Shown here: positions 39,357 to 49,219 of the stretch, in pieces
Layout of the letters: the number at the start of each line of letters is the position of its first letter
Position numbering within the stretch: the first letter of the stretch is position 1
Program-made: the position numbers and the translations under genes
The notes under the pieces: model-generated
What the model was told of the DNA's origin: nothing
What the model saw: only the letters and a program-made list of their open reading frames with translations
The model's database searches: none
From: Candidatus Nitrotoga sp. HW29
GTDB taxonomy: Bacteria; Pseudomonadota; Gammaproteobacteria; Burkholderiales; Gallionellaceae
DNA length: 56,888 nt
Assembly (NCBI RefSeq): GCF_924101635.2
Contig: NZ_CAKMAA020000031.1
Coordinates: 1 to 56,888 of the forward strand
Reading direction: 5' to 3'

Positions 39357-42300
39357 TTAGGGTTGAGTGTCAGGCATGCGATTAATCCACAGTCGCAAGT
39401 TCTGCCAAAGCGTGGCGGCAATATCTGTATGTTGATCGATCAGATTTTCTTTGCACATGGGGTCTGCCACTATGTCGAAGAGTTGTAGTATATGACCATT
39501 GGTGAGTGGCTGATAGGTGAGTTTCCATTGGCCTCTGCGGATCATGCGATCTTTCGCGTCCATGATACGGGTCGCATATTCCGGTTTGATTGACATGGTG
39601 CCACTGGCCCGATCCGGTACTCCCATCAGTTCCAGCAAGTCGGGATAGCGCAGATGTTTCTCCGGCAGACCAGGAATATTAGCGACCCAAATTCCGGTCT
39701 CATTGAAGGCATCAAGTTGCGGGCAGTGTGGGTGTTGCTCAAAGCAGGCAGCCAGTGATACTCCGTCCATGCTGGTAGTGGGGCTTACACCTACTAATTC
39801 CAGAAGAGTGGGGGCAAGGTCAATGCTGCGAACCACCTGATTGACTATTCCGCAGGCCTGTTTGCGTGGGTCACGAATCAGGAGTGGAATGCGCGAACTA
39901 AAATCACCGACTGCAGAATTACCCTGGCCCCAAGTATCGTGTTCAAAAAACTCCATGCCGTGATCGGAATAGACCACAACAATAGTATTGCTTGCCAAGT
40001 CACACTCATCGAGATGGCGCAGCATCTTGCCGACTTCATCATCAAATTCGGCCACGCAGCCATCGTATAAATCGATGATTTGATCGAGATCAAATTCCTC
40101 TTTGGGTGCGCCCTGTTGACGGATGATTTCAAACGGATCAGTCAATCGTGCCATGGCGAACTTGGATTCACCGTCATAGGCGGGATCGGAAAATCTTGTA
40201 TACCACGGCCATTCGGAAGCAAACGGCGGATGCGTGGTGGAATAGAACACATTGAGAAAAAACGGTTGGGGGCTACTTGCTAAACGCGATACCAGGCGTC
40301 GCGCATATTTGCCGATCGGTTGAGTGAGCGGCACACCGCCGAGATAATAAATTTCCGGAAGCAATAGTCGTCCCAAACGGTTATGGGTAAACAGCGAAAC
40401 AAAAAGGCGTAAATCCTTAGGCCCTTGTCGAATCAGATATTTTAGATTCCACTGGTCTTCCGGCAAATCGGTGTAATCGAAACCGAAAGAAAATTTGCCC
40501 ATGTCGCCGCCACACCAATCGGAGATAGCAGCGGTGCGGTAGCCCTGTGCCTTGAGAAGTTGGGGCAGTGCATCGATTTTCAGGCGGGTAACATCGTCTG
40601 CATTAAAATTATCGCGAATGCCGTGAGTATGCGGCCAAGTACCGGTCATCAATGAAATCAGGCTGGGAGCGGTGCGAGCGCAGGGTACGTAGCAATTGGA
40701 AAATAGTATCCCCAGTTCGGTCAGTTTATCGATATTAGGCGTAAGGGCACGCCGATATCCCAGTGCGCTCAGTCGGTCTGCCCGCAAGGTATCTGATCCG
40801 ATCATTAAAATATTGGGTGGTGCATCGGCTGCACGTTCAGATATTCGACGGGGTCGGTGTGCTTCGGGCAGCCAGGCAGCCCAAGTAATCGTGCCGGCAA
40901 AAAATAGTACAGCAGCCCACAATGTAATCAGATCAGCTATCTGGTTTTGCTTGATCAATTGCAATGAAGCGACGGTCAGCAACAATAAAGTGGCCGAAAT
41001 ACACATCATCTGCATCAAATGAATGCGTTCTGGTGTTACCTGGCGCCACAACCCGTAAAATCGGCTTATGCGGTAATGCATGGAGGCAACAAGCAATCCG
41101 GGATTAAAGCGTAGCTTGCGGATAAATTGCAGTATGACAGCGCTTAAAATCCCTAGTGTTGCCGCGAGTGTAGCAAGGCTGATTGACCATTCGCCGCCCA
41201 GACTTACATTCAACATGTAATATAGCAATACGCCTGCGCTGCCTGTAAATAGTATGATCAAAAATGCCCAGGCAGATAAACGGGCGAGTGCAAACAGAGT
41301 GTAGCGTCGGTAATGGCTCAGCACTTCCTTTTGAATGCGTGGCCCCGTTTGAGAAAAGTCTATTAGCGATTTTACAAGCAGTGCCATCGAACCCACACCT
41401 GCCACAACTAGCGCGGGTAACACACCACCTGCCCAGTGTGTTCTGCTGCTGGCAAAGCAGGCAATCACGCCACAGATAACTGCCGAAATCGCCAGCGCTA
41501 CAATGAGCAAGATGCCTCGATCGGGGGGAATCGAAAAATTTTTGCCACGATGTCCCGATTCCCGACGGCCTTGCAATTCTCCCAAGGCAGCAGCGGTCCG
41601 CATCCAAAAAAAACGCCGCTTGGCCCATGATCGGCTGAACACGCTGTGAAGTCCGTATTCCGCCAGCTTGCGCCACATGTAGAGCGGTATTCGGCCATTG
41701 CCCTGAATACGCGAGGTGGAGCGGGTGCGTTGAAAACTTTTTTTAAGCAGGTAGCTGAGTTTCAAGCGATCAATATCTACATAATGGTGCTGAACAATGT
41801 CCGGTGCATATTGGCAACGTACACCGCGAATCATGGCGCGCAATACGTATTCGCTGTCCTCGCCGCCACCCAAATCGTGACCGTGCGGTCCAAGCTCGGT
41901 TGAAAATTGGCCGGCAAGTGCAAACACGTGGTGTCGTACCACGAGGTTGCCCCCTCCAGGGATAGGGCCTTCTTCCGCTGTGATCGTTTTGGGTTGATCG
42001 CCTTGGTTATAGCGTGGCACGGGCAGCGGGTAAATTCGATACGGTCCTTCATCATGCACCCATGCGGGCTCAGTTCCATCCCAATCAGGCAAGATGCGGC
42101 CACAATATAAACCCGCATCGGGCCAATTTTGTGCAGCATGTGTAATTGCAACCAGATAATTTGCATCGACTCGATGGTCATCATCGACAAAGGCGATCAG
42201 TTCTGTATCGATTTCTGGAATGGCGCGATTGAGTGCATGCGACTTACCCGGTGCGGGAACCTCAATCAGGCGTAGTGGTATCCAGTTATTATTGGGTTGT

Positions 42301-42473
42301 TGAGACTGATATGCCAACATGCGAGCCGCCGTATCATCCGTGCAGGCATTGGCTGCCACCAAAATTTGCACCGGTATGACGGGACGTTGTGCCGCATTTA
42401 GTGAAGCGAGCGCCCGTTCCAGCAAATCTGCGCGGTTATGGGTGCAGATCAGGATGGTAAGAGCGGTATTCAT
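39357..42473 (-). CDS. GT2-membrane-alkaline-phosphatase-superfamily fusion protein
   Basis: A 1038-residue three-part protein. Residues about 1-240 are a GT2 domain (TILICTHNRADLLERALASL; AFVDDDHRVD; GGGEDSEYVLRAMIRG). Residues about 310-530 hold several hydrophobic helices. Residues about 540-1038 form a sulfatase/phosphatase-like domain with a metal Asp (D561 in IGSDTLRADRLSALG) and SDHGMEFFEHDTWGQG. The usual sulfatase nucleophile motif C/S-x-P-x-R reads T601-A-P-S-L here, as in Thr-using phospho-glycerol or phosphoethanolamine transferases, so sulfatase activity is doubtful. The ATG at 42473 overlaps the upstream stop. It may add a sugar on one side of the membrane and a phospho-group on the other. 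Confidence 0.8.
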   Translation of the reverse strand: MNTALTILICTHNRADLLERALASLNAAQRPVIPVQILVAANACTDDTAARMLAYQSQQPNNNWIPLRLIEVPAPGKSHALNRAIPEIDTELIAFVDDDHRVDANYLVAITHAAQNWPDAGLYCGRILPDWDGTEPAWVHDEGPYRIYPLPVPRYNQGDQPKTITAEEGPIPGGGNLVVRHHVFALAGQFSTELGPHGHDLGGGEDSEYVLRAMIRGVRCQYAPDIVQHHYVDIDRLKLSYLLKKSFQRTRSTSRIQGNGRIPLYMWRKLAEYGLHSVFSRSWAKRRFFWMRTAAALGELQGRRESGHRGKNFSIPPDRGILLIVALAISAVICGVIACFASSRTHWAGGVLPALVVAGVGSMALLVKSLIDFSQTGPRIQKEVLSHYRRYTLFALARLSAWAFLIILFTGSAGVLLYYMLNVSLGGEWSISLATLAATLGILSAVILQFIRKLRFNPGLLVASMHYRISRFYGLWRQVTPERIHLMQMMCISATLLLLTVASLQLIKQNQIADLITLWAAVLFFAGTITWAAWLPEAHRPRRISERAADAPPNILMIGSDTLRADRLSALGYRRALTPNIDKLTELGILFSNCYVPCARTAPSLISLMTGTWPHTHGIRDNFNADDVTRLKIDALPQLLKAQGYRTAAISDWCGGDMGKFSFGFDYTDLPEDQWNLKYLIRQGPKDLRLFVSLFTHNRLGRLLLPEIYYLGGVPLTQPIGKYARRLVSRLASSPQPFFLNVFYSTTHPPFASEWPWYTRFSDPAYDGESKFAMARLTDPFEIIRQQGAPKEEFDLDQIIDLYDGCVAEFDDEVGKMLRHLDECDLASNTIVVVYSDHGMEFFEHDTWGQGNSAVGDFSSRIPLLIRDPRKQACGIVNQVVRSIDLAPTLLELVGVSPTTSMDGVSLAACFEQHPHCPQLDAFNETGIWVANIPGLPEKHLRYPDLLELMGVPDRASGTMSIKPEYATRIMDAKDRMIRRGQWKLTYQPLTNGHILQLFDIVADPMCKENLIDQHTDIAATLWQNLRLWINRMPDTQP

Positions 42474-43378
42474 GCCGGATCGCGCAACCAACCCAAAAAG
42501 TATCCAACGAAATACGCTGCGTTCATTTCTTGCCGCAGCGATTGGTGCGCACCTTGTTTAAAGCGCTGCATGAGCGCCCGTCCGTGCGCGCGCGCTAATT
42601 GTGGAATGAGATAAAACGGTGGGAAACGCGAGGCAGATCCCCGTTTTCGCGCACCTTCCATACGTCCTTGACGAAAGTGTAGTTGTAGAAAATAAGATCG
42701 ACGCAGCTTCCATGGCTCGATACGATGATGAATGATCGCTTGCGGCGCCCATCGCACAGCTTGCTTTAATTTAATCAAGCGTCGATAGAGTTCGGTATCC
42801 TCACCACCTGACTGAATATTCCCGCGCCGTCCCAGACTACCGTCAAATCCCCCCGCGTCCAGAACGGTTTGGCGGTGAAAAACTGCATTGCCGGTAAAAA
42901 TGGGGGTAGACATCTCGGTGAGTGTTCGCTCTACAGGCCCATAATCCAGTTCACCCAAAAATCCCAATAATTCGTCTGTGAGCCAATCAGGGCGGCCATT
43001 GGGCAAGAGTGCCCGTATGCGGCCACCAATGGCGGCGGGATGATGGTAATCAATAATTTGTTCTAAATTCACCAACCAATCCGCTTCAGGGGTTTCGTCA
43101 TCATCCAGAAACACCACATATTCGCCTTTTGCCTCGGTGAGCGCCCGATTGCGGGCATGAGCCACGCCCAACTGATTTTCCTGTACCACGCGGCAATTGA
43201 TGTCCATCCGCTGCCAACCGCCTTGAGCGAGCCATGTCTCCGTGCCATCCGGACTGGCGTTGTTCACGATTAAAAGTTCCCAAGCACCTTGAGGAGGATG
43301 CAAATCATGTAAGTCGGCAAGTGTTTGCTTGAGAGCCGCCAGATGATTGTGGGTGCAGATAGACAGCGTCAGCTTCAT
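42470..43378 (-). CDS. Glycosyltransferase family 2
   Basis: A 302-residue GT-A enzyme. Motifs are LTLSICTHNHLAALKQTLAD, LLIVNNASPDGTE, the metal-binding VVFLDDDETPEADWL and SGGEDTELYRRLIKLK near the C-terminal half, followed by basic helices that could bind the membrane. Both ends overlap neighbours in ATGA. Its motif layout resembles the GT2 part of the following fusion gene, so the two may be paralogues. Confidence 0.9.
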   Translation of the reverse strand: MKLTLSICTHNHLAALKQTLADLHDLHPPQGAWELLIVNNASPDGTETWLAQGGWQRMDINCRVVQENQLGVAHARNRALTEAKGEYVVFLDDDETPEADWLVNLEQIIDYHHPAAIGGRIRALLPNGRPDWLTDELLGFLGELDYGPVERTLTEMSTPIFTGNAVFHRQTVLDAGGFDGSLGRRGNIQSGGEDTELYRRLIKLKQAVRWAPQAIIHHRIEPWKLRRSYFLQLHFRQGRMEGARKRGSASRFPPFYLIPQLARAHGRALMQRFKQGAHQSLRQEMNAAYFVGYFLGWLRDPA

Positions 43379-44160
43379 CCTAACCCCAGCCGGCTTTGTA
43401 ACTGTTTGAGATAATACTTGGCCCAGGCTGAGAGGCGACCGTCATTGCTGCCAAGCGTTATTTTTTTTAACAACATGGCAGATGTGTCTGTGCCGAAGAT
43501 ATCCAGGCGACGGATACGGAACATATCCACGTCAGTTCGATTGAAACCGGGTTGTACTGAAAAGGCTGCCTCAAAACCTGCCGCTTTTACAGCAGACATT
43601 TCCCGCTCGCTGAAACGACCATAGGGGTAAGCAAAATAGCGGCATGGGATACCAAGAAGGTTTAGTTCGGCTTTGCATCCTTCGGTTTCATTGATCAAAT
43701 CTGTCTCATTCAAGGTAGTGAGATCCCTGTGGTTACGAGAATGACCATGAAAACTAAATCCTCCTTGCGCCATTTCTGCGATTTCAGTTCGATTTAAAAG
43801 TGGGTAGATATTTCCTTCCGGGTTTTCGTTTTTAGACCAAGTATCCTTCTGGCCGATCAAATTACTCACCAGAAACATGACTGCCGGCCAGTGATATTGA
43901 CGCAAGACCGGCCAGGCATATTCATACACACCTTTAAAGCCATCATCGAAGCTAATCAGGAAGGCCTTCTTCGGTAAAGCTTTATTACCGTGCCGCCAAG
44001 CCATGAAATCATCGATAGAAACAGCCTGCCAGTTGGATTGCAACAGAGCCTTCATATGTTCTGCAAAGCGTTGCGGGCTGATGCAATATTTGCGTTCCCA
44101 CATATTATGCGCATCTCCTACGCGGTGGTACATGAGTACAGGGATTCGTTCGGAGCTCAT
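43375..44160 (-). CDS. Polysaccharide deacetylase (NodB domain)
   Basis: A 261-residue protein of carbohydrate esterase family 4 type. The Asp pair is in FLISFDDGFKGVYEYAWPVL, and the metal His are in FHGHSRNHRDL (H-S-R-N-H). RYFAYPYGRFSEREMSAVKA is motif 3. No signal peptide is visible, so it probably acts on cytoplasmic lipid-linked glycan precursors, for example N-acetyl groups. Its stop and start overlap the flanking glycosyltransferases. Confidence 0.92.
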   Translation of the reverse strand: MSSERIPVLMYHRVGDAHNMWERKYCISPQRFAEHMKALLQSNWQAVSIDDFMAWRHGNKALPKKAFLISFDDGFKGVYEYAWPVLRQYHWPAVMFLVSNLIGQKDTWSKNENPEGNIYPLLNRTEIAEMAQGGFSFHGHSRNHRDLTTLNETDLINETEGCKAELNLLGIPCRYFAYPYGRFSEREMSAVKAAGFEAAFSVQPGFNRTDVDMFRIRRLDIFGTDTSAMLLKKITLGSNDGRLSAWAKYYLKQLQSRLGLG

Positions 44161-45125
44161 CTACGTTCCTCTTTTGGCTGGTCGGCTATACTGACCAGCC
44201 ATTTAAAAAGTGTGCCAGGCAGCAGGGCGGGAAGAAGATATTTTAAATCGCTTGTTTTCCACAAGCCTTGTACGAAAGCGCGTCGGAACAGTTGCTGCGC
44301 ATCGACTAAATTACGCTGCCAGTAAGAGCGATAGGCTTCTCCTAACAAGAAGCCTTCGGACAACTCAAGTACCTTGTCTTTTGATAAATGTGCGACGCGT
44401 TCCGGATAATGAGTCACGAAATCGCGCCGTACCTGCAAGGCATTGAGCACTTGTTTCCATTTTGTTTTAGAAATTTGTCCTTTATCGTGCCAGCGGTAAA
44501 AAGCCATCACCTCGGCCACACGCACCAGTTTTTGGGTGTGGGCATAAAGCCGCAGCCATAGATCGTAATCCATAGCTGAGAAACATCGTTCGGAAAATCC
44601 TTTAACAGCATCGATAACTTCTCGCCGTACTAATGCTGCATGGATGGGCCAAGGGCATGAACGCAAAAACTCAGCCGCTGTATCCATCTGACTATAATCC
44701 GGAGGAATGTGAGGCGCTATTCCGGGGGCACCTATTCCAATATTTTGCCAGCCGCAGTAGGCGATGTCGGCGTGATTGCTTTGCATCGACGCTGCGAGTT
44801 TTTCCAGTGCATCCAGCGTCCAGTAATCGTCAGCATCGAGAAATGCAATACGTCCGCCATGCGCGTGTTTCAGTCCAAAATTGCGTGCAGGAAACGGCCC
44901 TTTGTGATCTTGGTGTAGCAGAATCAAGCGTGGCGAATATTGTGTGACAAGCCGTTTCAGGATAGCAACACTGCCATCAGTGGAGCCATCATCCACCACA
45001 ATGAGTTCGACATCGGGATAGGTCTGGTTCATGACGCAATTTACGGCCTCCTCGACAAAGTTGGCCGCATTGTAGCAAGGCATGATTACGCTGATGCGGG
45101 TGGAGATGATGGAGGTATCGCTCAT
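44157..45125 (-). CDS. Glycosyltransferase family 2
   Basis: A 322-residue GT-A enzyme. ISVIMPCYNAANFVEEAVNC and LIVVDDGSTDGSVAI bind the nucleotide, and IAFLDADDYWTLDAL gives the DxD. The ATG at 45125 overlaps the upstream stop; a longer frame upstream is inside the GT4 gene and is not used. The C-terminal third is helical and basic. The specificity is unknown. Confidence 0.92.
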   Translation of the reverse strand: MSDTSIISTRISVIMPCYNAANFVEEAVNCVMNQTYPDVELIVVDDGSTDGSVAILKRLVTQYSPRLILLHQDHKGPFPARNFGLKHAHGGRIAFLDADDYWTLDALEKLAASMQSNHADIAYCGWQNIGIGAPGIAPHIPPDYSQMDTAAEFLRSCPWPIHAALVRREVIDAVKGFSERCFSAMDYDLWLRLYAHTQKLVRVAEVMAFYRWHDKGQISKTKWKQVLNALQVRRDFVTHYPERVAHLSKDKVLELSEGFLLGEAYRSYWQRNLVDAQQLFRRAFVQGLWKTSDLKYLLPALLPGTLFKWLVSIADQPKEERR

Positions 45126-46282
45126 GAATGTAAGTTTTGCACAAAAATTTGTCGATAAGCTTTTTCTGCAATATCGGCGACATGCACCCAACTGAAATTG
45201 CGAGCAAAGTTACGGCATTCTTCGGCTTCCAGATGCACCTCACCCGACAAGAAACGGGTAAGTGCGTTACTAATAGAAGTCACATCAGGCTGCTCAACAA
45301 AAAACCCGGAACGACCTTCGTCAATCGCTTCTACAGCACCGGCTAGTCGTGCTGCCAGGCTGGGTACACCGCTGGCAGCCGCTTCCAGATAGACAATACC
45401 AAAGCCTTCATGGCTGCCGGGAATGATCGATGCCGTTAATATGAAAAGGTCAGCGTAGGAATATAACTGACGCAAGTCAGCGTCACTGATACGCCCAACA
45501 AAGCGTACACAGGTGCCCAGTCCCAAAGCGTTTGCCAGATGTTCCAAAGAAGGGCGTAAATTACCTTCGCCTGCAATGATGTATTCAAATTCAAAGCGGT
45601 CTTTTAACGTAGCCAGTGCACGTAATACGAGATCGATATTCTTGCGTTCCTCTGATAGACGACAGACGGTGAGCAACTGCGCTATTTTATTTTTTGGTGC
45701 GCGCGATACCTCAAAAAATATCGGATCAACCCCTACCAGGGCTATATGTGTTTTAGCAGCACATTCAGGATATTTGGTCAGTAGAACATCGGCGGTATAG
45801 CGACTGTTGGAAAGCAGCGCACTCGCCTTGGGCAAGGCGCGCGCCAATATGCGCCGGGTTGCATTGCGCCACAGTGGATGCAGTTTGCGCCATACCCATG
45901 GGCGCAGCCGCCAGAGACCAGGCAGGGCAAGGGCAGGGCGTGCTACCAATGGATAGGGGCCAAGAAAATCATTGCCATGTATTGAAACAATTGTGGGTCT
46001 GTTTTTTTCTGCAATCCAGGCGTGGCCAGCAGAAAGAGCGTGCCAGACATCGATGGGTTCGTTTTTGAGTTTGGGCCAATCCAGTCCTGCACAGCTTTGT
46101 AGAATTGGCTTGAGTGTGACCCCGGGTGGCGGAGTGATGGTTGCGGACTTGGGGGGTGCATAAATGGTTACCTGTAATTCCTGTCTACGACCCAGCTCTT
46201 TCGCCAGTTGCCACGCGTAGGTCTCCACACCACCGAGATCGGGTGGGAATTCCGAAGTGATGAGGCCGATACGCATAGTCAT
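45122..46282 (-). CDS. Glycosyltransferase family 4
   Basis: A 386-residue GT-B enzyme. The opening IGLITSEFPPDLGGVETYAW is the typical acceptor-domain start. The donor domain has LLTVCRLSEERKNIDLVLRA and the E-x7-E motif HEGFGIVYLEAAASGVPSLA. I chose the ATG at 46282, which overlaps the upstream stop in ATGA; another ATG lies two codons later. Confidence 0.92.
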   Translation of the reverse strand: MTMRIGLITSEFPPDLGGVETYAWQLAKELGRRQELQVTIYAPPKSATITPPPGVTLKPILQSCAGLDWPKLKNEPIDVWHALSAGHAWIAEKNRPTIVSIHGNDFLGPYPLVARPALALPGLWRLRPWVWRKLHPLWRNATRRILARALPKASALLSNSRYTADVLLTKYPECAAKTHIALVGVDPIFFEVSRAPKNKIAQLLTVCRLSEERKNIDLVLRALATLKDRFEFEYIIAGEGNLRPSLEHLANALGLGTCVRFVGRISDADLRQLYSYADLFILTASIIPGSHEGFGIVYLEAAASGVPSLAARLAGAVEAIDEGRSGFFVEQPDVTSISNALTRFLSGEVHLEAEECRNFARNFSWVHVADIAEKAYRQIFVQNLHS

Positions 46283-48165
46283 GCCTGGATCCTGAGATGC
46301 GCACCGGGTGGCAATACGCTTGCTGGAATATGCCAATCGGTTGGCACGGCGCATAGTGCAGTTTGTAGTGCAATCGCATGTTGACCAACGTTAATTATCA
46401 AGCAGGCAGCTTGTCCATTATTGCTCAAATTTGCGATGATGATTTCCGAAAGTGCAGATTGGGGGATATCCTGCTGCCCTGGCGCCATACGGCTTGCTTC
46501 AGCGTTGCCGCCCAGAAGTGAAGGTGGCAGGCCCAATTGATTTCGCACGCATAACAACAGGGCATCGGCCAAATTGGCATCGAGTTCGGGGCTTGGTTCC
46601 CGCAGGCACAGCAAATACAATGCCTCTGTATAAAAGCCGACTGAATAAGCACGGCCTTGGTGTTCCAGCCATCGCTGTGCAATTCCTGTGGCGGCGCAGT
46701 AGCTCAGAATACTCTTGATATAGGGGTTGAAAGTCGCACTGCATGTGCCATGAGAAGCGCGCACCAAGTCCATCAAATTGACCGCCAGATAATCATAGGC
46801 CCATACCTGCAAACTTAGTTCGCGATCAATATAGCCGCCAGGCATGACAAGACGCGGGTAGCGCGTCTTCAAACGCGGTAGGCGGGGTATGAACATCTGC
46901 CAACCGATGCGCTTCCATAAACGCTTCCACAGGGGTAGTCGCGCCGCTTGCTCGGTTGGCAGCAGTGTCAGATTGATGGCGGAGAACAGCAGCCGGTACA
47001 GCCATTCCATCGGCCGCAATGCCAGCAAGGTGCTGGCTGCCTGATAGCCTGACTCGACCAGTGGCGTATATTGCTTATCACCCGTGAGCGTGCCGTAACG
47101 ATCCAGTGCCACCAGCGTATCGAGTTGCGTGTTCAGTACCAACATGTTCTGCGGCGATTTACCCAATGCATTTCCGGGCCACCATTTGAATGGCGCCCGG
47201 CGCATTTCAGTCAGGCTGCATTCCAGTTCGTCATGATAGAACCAGGTGCCAGCATCCGTTAAATCATACTTGTCTGAAATAAAGTGCATGCCATGCGCAA
47301 GTGCAGTCTGTACAACTGGATCCTTTGTTTCGCTCAAGGCATCCATCATCAAATGCATAGCCGAGCAGTGCAGACGAAAATGCGATTCCATTTTATCTGT
47401 CCACTCGCCATGGCGGAAACCACCATCCTCACTTTGACGCGACAATACCGACAGCAGTAATTGATCTTTTAGTAGCCCGTAAATACGCTTGCCCGTCGTA
47501 CGTTTAAGACCGCTGAAGATCAGATGCAGTGCGTGTGCGTCATTCTCAGAACAAATGCGCCGCTTGTGCGGCCAGGCATAACGATCTTCATACACCCAGC
47601 CGTGGGTAAGATGACGATAAAGATCAGCGGGCTGGTTGTAGCGAGTGTGCGAACCGAGCAGGAAATAGCCTTGGGTTTCGGCGGGCGTGAGCATTTGCAG
47701 CTCGTCGATAAGACTAGCGTCGTTGAATCGCCAGATCACCGTGTCGAGCGTCCAACCCTCGGCAATGGCTGTGAACGAGATGTTCACGCCACTTGAATCC
47801 AGGTTGAAATCTTTCCATTCGGCAGTCAGTTCTTCCAAGATGTGGCCTTGCGCGTTGTTGCGGCGCAATTTCGCCAGGATAGGGAACCAGTAGCTTGGCG
47901 CAACAGAACCCCGGTTACGCAGCAGCCAGCCGCCGGCAGCACAGCGTTGTAATGCGTAATTGCCATCCAGCCGCAAGCGGAGGGCTGTGTCAGCACGCAA
48001 GAAAAGGCAGTCTGCATCCTCAAACGTATCCTGAATTCGCTGCATACCCACGGAGTGGGAATGGCCGCGCTGGACATGATTCAAGCGCACATGCGGATCA
48101 TCCGTAGTAAAAAGCGTGTTGAGATTGAGTTCGATCACGGTTGTGTTATGTATTGCTGAATGCAT
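46279..48165 (-). CDS. Large unassigned protein in the glycan operon
   Basis: A 628-residue soluble protein without signal peptide or clear membrane helix. I do not recognise a family. The N-terminal about 200 residues look beta-rich. The rest is a series of helix pairs with aromatic and Gly-rich turns (SRQSEDGGFRHGEWTDKMES, then CSAMHLMMDALSETKDP, AGTWFYHDELE, PGGYIDRELSLQVWAYDYLA), as in (alpha/alpha)-barrel sugar-active proteins such as epimerases, lyases or glycosidases. It sits between a GT2 and a GT4 (4-base overlap with the latter), so it is likely a glycan-modifying or glycan-forming enzyme. No ribosome site is strong at the ATG. Confidence 0.6.
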   Translation of the reverse strand: MHSAIHNTTVIELNLNTLFTTDDPHVRLNHVQRGHSHSVGMQRIQDTFEDADCLFLRADTALRLRLDGNYALQRCAAGGWLLRNRGSVAPSYWFPILAKLRRNNAQGHILEELTAEWKDFNLDSSGVNISFTAIAEGWTLDTVIWRFNDASLIDELQMLTPAETQGYFLLGSHTRYNQPADLYRHLTHGWVYEDRYAWPHKRRICSENDAHALHLIFSGLKRTTGKRIYGLLKDQLLLSVLSRQSEDGGFRHGEWTDKMESHFRLHCSAMHLMMDALSETKDPVVQTALAHGMHFISDKYDLTDAGTWFYHDELECSLTEMRRAPFKWWPGNALGKSPQNMLVLNTQLDTLVALDRYGTLTGDKQYTPLVESGYQAASTLLALRPMEWLYRLLFSAINLTLLPTEQAARLPLWKRLWKRIGWQMFIPRLPRLKTRYPRLVMPGGYIDRELSLQVWAYDYLAVNLMDLVRASHGTCSATFNPYIKSILSYCAATGIAQRWLEHQGRAYSVGFYTEALYLLCLREPSPELDANLADALLLCVRNQLGLPPSLLGGNAEASRMAPGQQDIPQSALSEIIIANLSNNGQAACLIINVGQHAIALQTALCAVPTDWHIPASVLPPGAHLRIQA

Positions 48166-48184
48166 AGCATGTTCAATTCAGGTT

Positions 48185-49219
48185 TCATGAATTTTGTTGT
48201 TGTGCTGCCCATGCTTTGCTCCAGGCGCGCACCTCATCGGGACAATCGCCGAATCGACCACGCACATAATCCATAATCGCCCGCCGTGTTGCCATATACT
48301 GCAGACGCGAGCCGCGTCCTAACCAGGCTTGACCATAATCCTGTATAGCCCACACAAAACGCTTGATAACGCTGACATTAAGGTCGGTGCTGACATGAAA
48401 TTTTGGTATCAAGCGCCGCAAATTATTCGTCCATAGCCTTAGCCGTGCAGAAAGTGAAGCATGCCGACTGAACCACAGCAATTGATTTCGGATGCTGAAA
48501 TACGTGCGTAAGGGCGAGGATTCGCTGCCAAAGGAAACCCCGATTTTATGCCAGACTTTTGCAGCTGCAACCACCTTATTGTGCCAGCCAGCTTTGCGGG
48601 CGCGGAAGCACCAATCAACCTCTTCCCATACCAGAAAAAATGCTTCATCCAGCAAGCCGATTTTCCGAGCGACTTCTGCGCGAAAAAACAGCGCCGCACC
48701 GCAGGCATAGTCAGTGTCGCGGTCCATTGTGCTGAGTTCGGCTTCACGTGCACCTTGCCCAGGCCATTCCAATCGCAGAGATGATTCATTCCAGCGCGCA
48801 CCATCGAACCATACCAAATCCGGGTTATCGAAGTACATCACGCGCGCACTAAATACCCCTGCATCTGGACTTCGCTGGGCGGCATTTATCAGTTGTTCAA
48901 GTAAATCAGGTGCTACCGTGGTGTCGTTGTTCAGTAGCAGCACAAAATCTGCCCCGTGTTCCAGGGCATGACGCGTGCCAACGTTATTGCCCCCGGCATA
49001 GCCTAAATTTTTTCCGGTTTCGAGTAGAACAAGCGGGAAAGGGCTACTGTAAGCTCTCAATTTCCCCAAAGAATTGTCAGTTGAGCCGTTGTCTACGACG
49101 ATTACGCTGAAGTTTGGGTACGTGAGTGATACGAGTGAATTCAGACATTCGAGCGTGTCGTTGGCCCCGTTCCAATTGAGGACAACGATGGCGACGTTAG
49201 GTGGTACCTGTATATTCAT
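48185..49219 (-). CDS. Glycosyltransferase family 2 (rhamnosyltransferase-like)
   Basis: A 344-residue GT-A enzyme. VAIVVLNWNGANDTLECLNS and VIVVDNGSTDNSLGKL, then FVLLLNNDTTVAPDLLEQLI, are the pattern seen in dTDP-rhamnosyl transferases such as WbbL/RfbF types. The exact donor is not certain. The ATG at 49219 overlaps the WbsX-like stop (ATGA); the longer frame upstream, with 77 extra codons inside that gene, is unlikely. Confidence 0.9.
   Translation of the reverse strand: MNIQVPPNVAIVVLNWNGANDTLECLNSLVSLTYPNFSVIVVDNGSTDNSLGKLRAYSSPFPLVLLETGKNLGYAGGNNVGTRHALEHGADFVLLLNNDTTVAPDLLEQLINAAQRSPDAGVFSARVMYFDNPDLVWFDGARWNESSLRLEWPGQGAREAELSTMDRDTDYACGAALFFRAEVARKIGLLDEAFFLVWEEVDWCFRARKAGWHNKVVAAAKVWHKIGVSFGSESSPLRTYFSIRNQLLWFSRHASLSARLRLWTNNLRRLIPKFHVSTDLNVSVIKRFVWAIQDYGQAWLGRGSRLQYMATRRAIMDYVRGRFGDCPDEVRAWSKAWAAQQQNS

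Noticed and set aside
39357-42473. Plain sulfatase annotation of the fusion protein's C-terminal part
   Set aside because: The formylglycine-forming motif C/S-x-P-x-R is absent; the position reads T-A-P-S-L.
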